From: Jaapia argillacea MUCL 33604
Taxonomy: Eukaryota; Basidiomycota; Agaricomycetes; Jaapiales; Jaapiaceae
NCBI GenBank assembly: GCA_000697665.1
Contig: KL197715.1
Coordinates: 775,424-839,423, forward strand
DNA length: 64,000 bases
Reading direction: 5' to 3'
Shown here: positions 54,785 to 64,000 of the stretch, in pieces
How positions within the stretch are numbered: the first letter of the stretch is position 1
How the letters are laid out: each line of letters starts with the position of its first letter
The notes under the pieces: model-generated
What the model was told of the DNA's origin: nothing
The model's database searches: none
What the model saw: the letters and a program-made list of their open reading frames with translations, nothing else
Translations under genes and position numbers: made by a program

Positions 54785-57700
54785 CTACTGCAAAAAGCCA
54801 CACTGTCTCCAATAAGCCACAAATTTTGCAACCATAAGTGAGTCCATAATTGGAGCTTCACCAAGTGCAGGTGCAAGCTTCCTCGAACGAGTGGTGCTCA
54901 ATGGCGCACGCATACGAACGTCGGTATTTTGGCCGCGGTACTTGTCCTCGAAGAAGGTGCGCAACTTCAGCACAGGATTTTGTCGAGCGGCCACCTGCCC
55001 CTCCAGTCCTTGAGTGACTGCTGCGTCATCCGCCTCACGAAGGCGATCGAGCCAATTCTCGACCGGGACCCGTTCGAATGTCAGACCTGCCGACGCAAGG
55101 GCATCCAGGATAGACGACCACGAAGTTGTGTAAGGGGTTTGGACGTGGTGTACTCGACCTGTTGACGTTGAGTCAGCATTCCCTGAGAATAGCAATTGCA
55201 CGATTGAGAGCGCTGCTGAGTCCACAGGTAACCAAAGGACATTCTGATATGGTGGTAAATGATAAGCACCAACTGGAGAAAGGCTCATGGAAACGCACTT
55301 CATCCAAGTCGGGTAGAGCACCAACTGTTTGGGCGCTCTTGATCATGATTGGGATGGCCTCCGTAGTATTCCAACGCCCTGCTAAGGAATCACCGACCTG
55401 GTGAGAGCAACGTTAGAGAGAATTGACCAACAAAAAGGAAGTAAAATACCATTTGGCCGATACGAAGGACTTCAGCCCTAAGACCAGTCTGTTTCGCTAC
55501 CGTCTCACAAAGCTTCTCCACAATCCACTTCGAACGAGCGTACCCAATGCCTGAAAGGAAGCAGCTCAGATCTGACCAAATCGAACAGAACATGAGAAGA
55601 CTTACTCTGAGCATCAGCAGGATCTTCGGAAAAGTCCTCACTGACTTCCACTCCCTTCCAGTTGACAACAGCGCTGATAGAGGAAGAGAAGAAGAAACTG
55701 GCGCGATTTCTGAGGCCCAATAAGATGAGGTGCTGTGCTCCTGCAATCTGAGGTTCGAAGGACTCGACAGCCATATTGAAATTCACCGGCCATCCATTCT
55801 GCGTATGAAGAATCAATGAATTTTCAGTGAATGGTAGAACGGAAGGCGAACATGAATCACGTCCGTAACATTCTCCACGAGTTCCTGGTACTTCGCCGCG
55901 TCGATACCGAGATCGGACTTTTCTGTATCTGCACTCCAGCATTTCAATCTACCCCCATCCGGTCGTTGGCCGAGATCAGGAACGAAACGGAGGCGGAGTG
56001 AGTCTTGTACTCGCAAGTATGCGTCGTTGTCGGAGCGAGCACGACAAAGGCAATAGACGCGCTTAACTCTACTATCTCGAAGCAACTGGTCGAGTAAGTG
56101 AGCTCCGAGACTTCCTGTAGCACCGGTGAGTGCGACTACACGGGGTCCATCGCTTGTGGAGGGAAGATGTCGAGTGTACGAGGCAAATGGGGCACTATAC
56201 TTCTCCACTAAAGTATTCATGATTTCGAGTGGCAAGACGCTCTCTTCATCTTCGCCCCAAGATAGGGCAAACAGGTGCCGAGCCAAGCGTGAGGCTGTCG
56301 GGTACTCGAAGACCACGTTGGACCCCAACTTCCTCCCTCCCAGATCAAGGTCCCGCTGGAGCAGATTGCGCGCTCGAGCAGCTTGAAGTGAATCAAGGCC
56401 AAGAGCGACAAAGTCGGCATCGGGAGACACCTCCACACCGCTCTTCCCTTCAACAAGAGACGCGGCATCCAAAGTCCCCTTCAAGACATCAATAACTTTC
56501 TTTGTCATTTGTTCGAGCGTCGAAGGGCGAATCTTGCCCGCGTTGTCACCGTTTTCGAAGCGATCGTAGGTATCATTGATGAGGTTCGCATAATCACTAT
56601 AGACACGGGCTCGGATGATACTCCCTTTGTCTGCCTTGGGAATGTAAGAGCCCGGAGGAAGAATGCGAACCATCTCTGGGAGCAGTCGAGAGTGGGTAGG
56701 CGCGCCTTCGTTAGCCTTCTGGATAGCAGGCCATATCGCGGAGCGCGCGTTGGCCTCCTGCGCAAGGGACCAATCAGTCTCCTTTGACCGGCCTTGATCA
56801 ACGTTGGCGAGTGCGATGAGTGCACCAGCCTGCATCCGGCCACTGCCGAATATAATGGCATCTTCAATGAGAGGTGACTCTTTCATCGTCAATTCCATGG
56901 AGACGGGAGCGGTTTTCTCTCCGTTGGCGTGGACGATCATATCATCCAAGCGTCCAACATATTTGAAAGCGGAAGGCATCCCCGAGTGTCGAATGAAAAG
57001 GTCTTTGGTCGCATAGGAGCCGTCAGGACGATTGGAAGTTGTCTGCAACAGTCTTGAGTCGAGGATCTTGACACGGAAGGTGAGTGTCACGACTCACCTG
57101 AGGCGGCCAGCCCTTCTTCACAACCAGTTCGAAAGTTCCATCTCCAACGGGCTCAAATTCGATGCAATCTTCCAAAAGCACGGAACCAGAGCGAGCTCCA
57201 GATAATCGCACCCAAGCCCACCCCTTATCATTGTCAAAGTCTCGGAGTGATGTCATCAGCTGTCCAACCTCAGTACTGTAAGATCACAGGGGTCAGACAT
57301 AACACTTGAAGGAGGATTCGCTTCAACATACGCGCCATAGTGTCCCGCAAGTCTCACACCCTCTCGAACAAGTCGGTCTCCAACTTCATCAGGACAAGCA
57401 CTCCCACCAAAAGTGACCAACTTGAGACGCTTCAGGGCATCGATACCCTCTTTGGTCTCCGAGAGCAATTTGAGGACGTAAGGCACGGCATAGAACAAGT
57501 CAGCCGTACTGGACTGCAGAGCAGAAACCAATGATTTAGAGGTGAGTCGCAAAGGAGGGGTTGGGTATAGGTAGAGCGTCTTGCGAGAAAATATGGCCCG
57601 ATACAAGCCCATGTGCCCGTGGTTCTGAGCAAATTATTAGCACGAATCAATATTCCTGCCTTCCAGGTCACTCACGTGGAACAAAGGAAGAGTGATGAAC

Positions 57701-58447
57701 CCCTTCAGGTTAAAATTGTTTGTAATATTCGCAACACTCGCTCGGTGAGTTATCCAAATCGGTTTCGGGAACCCGGTACTTCCACTTGAATGGACGCAAA
57801 ACGCTCGCAAGTCGGCTTCTGATTTGGTAGCGAAGATAGCACTTCGATAAACTGGAGAGTCCGACATCTCGAGAGTGACGCTATCATCCTCATAGCTAGC
57901 GGGATCTGGGGAGGGCCTCAAGACCATCTTTGTAGAGCCCTCTACAGCACCTTCAGCAGAAATTCTAAGGGCCGGAATGCGCCTATCGTAGAACAGGTGT
58001 GTGGTCCCCGTAGACTTGATAAGATGCGACAAGGCTGGAACGGAATTGTTCTTTACCCAAACGTTCAGTTTCTCGTGTAAACGTGCAGAGCCAATATTCC
58101 AGACTCACTGTGCTGAGTAGTACGCAGGACCATCCAAGTTTCATGATCGCCATCTCAAGCACGACATACTCCCAACCACTCTGACACAACAACGCAACGA
58201 TAACATCATCATTCCCGTCTTCGGTCTGACGAGCCCTCAAGATACCTTGGTCAACGAACCATTTGGCAAGTCTGGAAACTCGGAGGTAAAGATACGCATA
58301 CGAGTGTGGGGTGTAAAATGCGGGGGAAGAGGGTGGGACGTCATAAGCGGGTTCGGCGATGATGGGGAGGTCTGGCGAAGATTTGACTCGCTCGAAGAGC
58401 AGGGCGTTAAGGGTGGGTACTGAGGGCTGTGGGGCAACGACAGCCAT
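54785..58447 (-). CDS. NRPS-like adenylation-thiolation-reductase (A-T-R) enzyme
   Basis: Nine exons: 58109-58447, 57676-58050, 57332-57624, 57098-57275, 55852-57042, 55606-55798, 55450-55550, 55299-55397, 54785-55243, all in phase, 1075 residues. The adenylation domain has VHSSGSTGFPKPIW (about 200-213), THRAS, and YGATEVGQ over a splice site. The thiolation domain has GLDSLQAARARNLL with the phosphopantetheine serine near residue 613. The reductase domain has the NADPH-binding LTGATGSLGAHLL (about 701), then NGWPVNFNM, FFFSSSIS and YARSKWIVEKL with the Tyr/Lys pair. Such enzymes activate a carboxylic acid, load it as a thioester and release an aldehyde or alcohol. Alpha-aminoadipate reductase and aryl-acid reductases share the plan. 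There is no condensation domain. The substrate cannot be read from sequence by eye. No tailoring enzymes adjoin. Confidence 0.92.
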
Positions 58448-60224
58448 GGCTTCAACAGAGGAAATGGCGTCGATGAGGCAAGTGATTCATTCCATATATA
58501 CGCCTACAGCCGGCAAAAGAAGCCATGGAGGGAACACATGAGCATTCCACTCGAAGCCGGTGAGTCGCAGAGCGAACTATCGGTATCGCCGTGACGATGA
58601 TCAACTACTTGAAATGTCGAGCTCGCTTCTCATATTCTAGGTCACCGAGGCAGCGAAGTCCTCCATCCCTTTCCGATGCAGAAATACAGCCAAGAAAGTG
58701 TAAGAATAGTTGAAAAATTGGCCAGGATGAGGCTTGTTATCTTCGGCGAGGCTGGAGGTCAGCTTGGTGTGACGGGATGACGGACCGCACACGGCTATGG
58801 ACGGGAAGCTAGCCGTGATTGTGACTTGTTTGTCTCCGTCCGAATCAGGCGACTCAACGCCATTATCTGGGAGGGTCATACTTTCGTACTGCGCTTCGGT
58901 ACTGAGTAAATCCTAATCGGCGAGGGTCTAATCTAAACGAAAGACAACGAAAGGCCCCCTTGCCTAATATTCAGCCACCTCCCTCCCCTTCGAATTCCAC
59001 AGCCAAACCATTGGTGGGTTGGTGAAGATTTGTCATCCAGTCAGAGGAGCACGCAATCAGTGCCATAGAACTAAACGCGACAGAGAGTAATTTCCTGTGA
59101 TTTCGCGTATGCTCGCCAAGGGACCGGCTATTTCATTCCAGCTCATGAGCAATGTGGCGCGGGACAACCAATAGGCAGAGTTCTTCTGGACGATGACGGC
59201 GAACCAGACAGTGCATCTGGCGGATAGCAAAATGAGCTGCGCGGATTGTGGCATCGATTCAGGAACCTGAAAGACCAGGGAGTGTCGTGGCATTTTACGG
59301 CTCCCAGGCGATGCAACAGGCTCGTGCAAATCAATACACTGAGTAAGTTTCAAACGAACCACCGACCCCGGATCTTGAAAACCCGGACTTACTCGCAGAA
59401 AAACCATGCGGTCTGAGGCGGTTTGATTGTCATGGGGATGTAACGCACCTCCACTGCTGTCAGACGAACGGTGCTTCAGTGGTGCCTTGGGAGCCCAATT
59501 GGATAGCATCGACGCGTGCGGAGCGTGTCAACGCTGAAAAAAGGTCCATCATTTGTGTTTGATGTTTTGATAAGTACCTTCCGATGAAAGGTGGCTTCAG
59601 GTGGGCTGGATCTGAGAAGATACTGCGAAGTTCAACTAATTGCGAACGCGTGGTCTTCGTGATTGTTGACAAGCGCAGAGTGACACCAGTGATGTCCCCG
59701 ACAGCAAGCGCTACGCCTGCAGGAGACAGAAATTTGCATTACTCAAGGGGACCCTGTTCATATGTGATGAATACAGTGCCCCTCGCAAAGTTTGTTCGCA
59801 TGCGGAGTCAGAGAGCGATCTATTCTGGAAGAGGCTTGCCCGGTTTCGGTCTGACTCAGGGTGCAAACGAATTGCTCACCGACGACTCGGTAGGGGACTA
59901 GCAGGGAAAACCTTCCACATATGCAAGTTCCTATGTCGGAGATTTTTGAGGCAAGCGATAGGGCCCTAGGACACAAGGATAGCAGGGGAGAGAACCTTGG
60001 TGAAAGATGATAAGTCGCCAAGTCGTGTGCCGAACTCCAACATCAAATCAGGCGCCGAGAAATTGTGGGCCGGAAGCGGCAACTGTCCTCATGCCACCTC
60101 CACATACGCCAGCGCCTTATCAGTTCTAACTGCTCAGACAACAACAGGCCGTGGGTTTCACTGCTCAAACCGGGTTCATCCCACTCTACATCTTCTTCTC
60201 TTCTAGCTTCAGGACCATTTGACT
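58448..60224. other. intergenic with unassigned exon-like pieces
   Basis: Minus-strand stretches read like protein but no family is recognised: 58637-58879 (ATG at 58879; DNGVESPDSDGDKQVTI), and about 59057-59930 where GVALAVGDITGVTLRLSTI and RSIFSDPAHLKPPFIG sit between plausible splice sites, followed by an N-A-P-K-rich exon and a last part ending at 59057. They may form one gene whose exact exons I could not fix. Confidence 0.3.
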
Positions 60225-63200
60225 ATGGATCTTGTCTACACTTACAACGAAGGTGCTTCGTCTTCAACCAGCCCCGTTGAACTTGAAGAGGACAAGTTCG
60301 ACCATGAAAAGAGTCCATGTACGTATCAGATTGTTCCCGTTTTCGAAGAAAAGGAACATAACAACCCACTCTGCTTCCAGATACTGATGTGCAGGAAGTC
60401 AAAAGTGACGAGTTCTACGACCCGAACTTTGACGAGGATGCCATTGAATTGGGTGAGTGCTCCGTTATCACTCTGCCTAGGGAGCCTACTACGGGCTCCC
60501 CTTCCGCTAAGTCCCCATTCATTTCAGGAGAGGAAATCTGAATGGGGCGAGGCGAGGGTTGTTGTCAGCCATGAACTCACCTGTCCCATTCAGATACTTG
60601 GGCGCAATATACCAGTGTTTCCGGCGATTCTGCCGCAGAATACGCGCCCTTGCCTCTCTCCGAAAACGAACCTCCGTATCGCCCAAAGGGTCTCTCCTCT
60701 CTCTCAAGCCTCTCTTACAACCTCAGCTGACCAACTTGACTTCTTCCCTTTTCACCAGAGGACGACTCGCCTTACCCCGAAGTACGATCGGCGGTGGCAA
60801 ACACCGATGACCCAGACATGCCTGTAACCACCTTTCGAGCGTGGTTTATTGGTTTCTTCTGGTCAATACTCATACCTGGCCTCAATCAATTCTTCTTCTT
60901 CCGCTATCCCTCCGTCACCATCACCGGCCTTGTCGCCCAGCTCTTATCATTCCCTATCGGCCAAGCATGGGCAAGATGGATGCCTCACGTCAAGGTGTTT
61001 GGTGTTTCACTTAACCCGGGCCCTTTCACTGTCAAGGAGCACGTTCTCATCACCATCATGGCGACTGTTGGAGCGACTTCAGCATATGCGACCGATATCA
61101 TTGCTGTCCAACGAGTTTACTACAACCAGAACTACCACTTTGGTTATCAGTGGATGCTGGTTATGAGTACCCAACTTATTGGGTTTTCGATTGGCGGCAT
61201 CGCCAGACGGTTCCTGGTTTCGCCACCCTCCATGAGTAAGTCGCACCTGACGTATGTTGGGGTCTTCTGGTCTTGATGTAATGTTCTTCAAGTTTGGCCA
61301 GCCAATCTCGTGCTATGCGCCCTATTCAACACGCTTCACTCTCAACAATATGCCGGAATCGGCACTCGCGGTGGACTTAGTCGAGAACGCTTCTTTATGC
61401 TCGCCTTCGTTGCTTCTTTCCTCTGGTTCTTCTTACCTGGGTACCTCTTCACCGCCCTTTCTGTATTTAACTGGGTCTGCTGGATCGCGCCGAACAATGT
61501 CGTAAGTCCTTTGAATGGGTTTTGAGGGGGATCATTAGCTCATTTCTTTTCACCTCCAGCCGGTTAACCAAATGTTTGGCTACTCTACCGGTCTAGGTAT
61601 ACCCGCCGGTTCTATATCTTAACCCATATGCTGAACTTTGACTGTCTCAGGGATGAGTTTGGTTACGTTCGACTGGTCCCAGATAGCATACATTGGCAGT
61701 CCGTGAGTGCCCGTTCTATCGTCCCCGCGAAACGTACTCATTCGACCCCAGATTGGCGACCCCGTGGTGGGCTGAGGCCAATGTTGCAGCAGGCTTTGTA
61801 TTCTTCTTTTGGTTCCTCACACCAGTGCTTTACGTAAGTCCTCCTTCAACATCATGTTCCCCCCGCAAACGCTGAAGGATCGTCGCAGTACACCAATACC
61901 TGGTACGCTCAATACATGCCCATATCCACTCGCGGCGCATTCGACAACACTGGCGCGGCCTACAACGTTACTAGAATCATCAACCCTGACGCAACTCTGA
62001 ACATGGACGCATACAAGGCGTACTCTCCTCTATTCCTCTCGACGACATTCGCGTTATCCTACGGCTTATCGTTCGCGAGCATCACTGCTACTCTCACGCA
62101 CACGCTCCTGTACTTCAGGAAGCAGATCTGGACCCAGAGTAGGAGGAGTTTGAGTGAACAACCTGATATTCATGCGAGGTTGATGAGTCGTTACCCGCAA
62201 GTTCCTGAGTGGTGGTATGGTTCGGTTCTCGGTGAATCTTCTCTCCCTCTTCTGTCCTGCCAAATGTCTAACATGATGCATAGTCCTCATGTTCTTGTTC
62301 GGTGTTATCTGCATCGAGGTCTGGCAAACACAAATGCCAGTGTGGGCTTTCCTATTGGCACTCCTCATCTCGTTCTTGTACACCATTCCCATTGGTATGA
62401 TCCAAGCCATCACGAACCAGCAAGTTGGTTTGAATGTCATCACCGAGTTGCTTATCGGTTATATGCTTCCGGGTCGACCGATTGCGATGATGATGTTCAA
62501 GGTATTTGTTCCGCTTGGTTCCTCGAACTGTCACGCTCATTCGATGAATAGACTTGGGGATACGTCACAATGTCCCAAGCTCTGACTTTCACATCCGACT
62601 TCAAGCTAGGACATTACATGAAGATACCTCCACGACCGATGTTTTGGTGTCAAGTGCTCGCGACTGTTGTTGCGGGGACGACACAGCTGGGCGTACAGTC
62701 ATGGATGTTCAACCACATTCCCGACATGTGCTCGCCCAATCAGAAGGACAGATTCATTTGCCCCAGCACGGAGGTATTTGGAACGGCCAGCATCATCTGG
62801 GGTGTCATTGGACCGGCGCTACAGTTCAATACGGGGCAGGTGTACCATGCTTTGATGTGGTTCTTCTTGATTGGCGCTGTTGCTCCCATTATCCCTTGGG
62901 CCGTGACGAAGAGGTATCCCAATAGCTTCTTCCGCTATATCAAGTGAGTCTACATACGTCCACTTCCTCTTACGGTGACTCATGGCTTCGATTTCCCTCA
63001 GTCTTCCAGTCATCTTTACCGGCACCGGCCTCATTCCACCCGCTTCAGCCGTGAACTACGTCCCTTGGACAATCATTGGCTTCATTTTCCAATACCTTAT
63101 CCGACGACGTCATTTCGCATGGTGGACAAAGTACAACTACGTGCTCTCTGCAGCCCTCGATTCTGGAGTCGCGATATCGGTCATTGTCATCTTCTTTTGT

Positions 63201-63350
63201 CTGCAGTATCCGGAGAACGGGTTAATAGGCCGTGGGACTATCCAGTCGTGGTGGGGTAATACGGTGTATATGAACACGGCAGATTATAACGGCACCTCGC
63301 TGAAGGAGTTGAGCGAGAGTCATCGAACATTCGGGCCTTTGAGCTGGTGA
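60225..63350 (+). CDS. OPT-family oligopeptide transporter
   Basis: Twelve exons: 60225-60318, 60381-60452, 60594-60689, 60759-61235, 61293-61501, 61560-61596, 61651-61702, 61752-61833, 61889-62219, 62284-62501, 62552-62943, 63002-63350, in phase, 802 residues. An acidic cytosolic N terminus (EEDKFDHEKSP, FYDPNFDED) precedes a dozen or more membrane segments. OPT motifs are MPVTTFRAWFIGFFWSILIPGLNQFFFFR, SLNPGPFTVKEHVLITIMA (the NPG motif), NQQVGLNVITELLIGYMLPGRP and a final GLIPPASAVNYVPW. The family takes up tetra- and pentapeptides, glutathione or metal chelates with protons at the plasma membrane; the substrate here is not known. The start is ATG 60225 because the three codons before it begin with TTG. 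No lesions seen. Confidence 0.94.
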
Positions 63351-64000
63351 ATATGTATTTTGGCAAGTCATGTTCCCTTTTGGGTGTCGTATCTGTGATT
63401 GATGACTCTACGAACTAGATTTGACATTGCTATTAGTACTCTGGGATGCTAGATCCTCCTTGTAACACTAACTTATCGCATCGTGTGGTTTCATTCCTAT
63501 CTGTCGTTGTAAGTGGAACTTCGATATCCCAATGCAAGTCGTCAAAAGCTTCGGATCCACCGAAACAGTGATTCCAAAATTACATGGCCTGATCGACCAT
63601 CTAGTCGGGTTTCGATTGTCATTTCTTCTTTCCGTCCCTTCGCTGATCCTAACCTCCAGATCCAGTGTGTCTTACACATTGCCCTGATCTTTCACCGATC
63701 CTAGTCTTGGCGAATACCTGGTTAACTGGCACCCTCCGTCTGGACTGTTTCTCAATTACTTCGCCTCCATCCCCCAGCCATTTCCGCCCTGAGCACTGAG
63801 CGGTGATAACTCGGTCCCCGTGGCTTCTTTGGAACCTTGGAATCAGCTGGCCCTCAGGCGCTTCTCCTTTACCTGCTCGTCATGTGAATCTTCTCTGGAA
63901 GGACGATCTGCGAAACCACCGTATACTTAAAGATCGTCTTCGAAGCTCATTCCACGCAAGGCCGCTCGCTACCTCACAAGTCGCCCCCCCCCCCCCAAAC
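63351..64000. other. 3' flank of OPT gene and intergenic DNA
   Basis: No gene recognised. Ends with a run of 13 C at 63984-63996. Confidence 0.5.
63984..63996. repeat. homopolymer of 13 C
   Basis: Thirteen consecutive C just before the window edge; length is prone to sequencing error. Confidence 0.85.

Noticed and set aside
1-64000. tRNA, rRNA, CRISPR array or bacterial operon signals
   Set aside because: None seen; the spliced genes throughout show a eukaryotic nuclear genome.

Overview
The window looks like nuclear DNA of a filamentous basidiomycete, most likely an agaricomycete. Genes are dense and broken by many introns of about 47-72 nt with GT...AG ends. The families seen are a NACHT NTPase, F-box genes, two cerato-platanins, a DUF7330-like pair, a many-exon P-type ATPase, a GH81 glucanase, an adenylation-thiolation-reductase enzyme and an OPT transporter. 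No rRNA, tRNA, CRISPR array or intact transposon was recognised. All exon models were spliced by eye and checked only for phase and for continuity of conserved motifs.

Layout. Bases 1-3.1 kb (minus): a NACHT-type P-loop NTPase plus a long 3' exon ending in a Pro-rich stalk and a C-terminal membrane segment at the window edge. 3.4-3.9 kb: a glutathione S-transferase relic. 4.5-24 kb: an F-box family cluster with three intact paralogues (5.4-6.7 kb minus; 18.8-20.1 and 21.7-23.0 kb plus), one interrupted copy (14.2-15.4 kb) and one 3' relic (23.6-23.9 kb). Flanking DNA was duplicated along with the genes. Between them lie a Ser/Thr kinase with a long disordered N terminus (9.3-13.3 kb) and a multi-pass membrane protein (16.2-17.7 kb).

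25-31 kb: two cerato-platanin genes flank COX17 and an ADP1-like ABCG transporter; COX17 and the transporter are divergent. 31.8-34.1 kb: two tandem DUF7330-like paralogues. 34.5-35.7 kb: a separate F-box-like gene. 36.3-37.2 kb: a single-pass membrane protein. 37.2-41.0 kb: nearly 4 kb without a recognisable gene.

41-46 kb: a Na+/K+-ATPase-type (P2C) pump read as 31 exons, one of only 5 nt. 46.3-48.9 kb (minus): an MCP1-like mitochondrial protein and an HMG-box regulator. 50.4-51.5 kb: an unassigned, possibly broken gene whose 3' end lies in a perfect 74-bp palindrome. 51.9-58.4 kb (minus): a GH81 endo-beta-1,3-glucanase and an A-T-R reductase. 60.2-63.4 kb: an OPT-family peptide transporter.

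How the genes relate. Most are independent single-copy genes. Local expansion affects lineage-specific families (F-box, cerato-platanin, DUF7330-like), while the conserved genes (COX17, MCP1, P2C ATPase, OPT, GH81) are single and intact. Nothing links the window into one pathway. The A-T-R enzyme is the only specialised-metabolism-type gene, and no tailoring genes are recognisable beside it.
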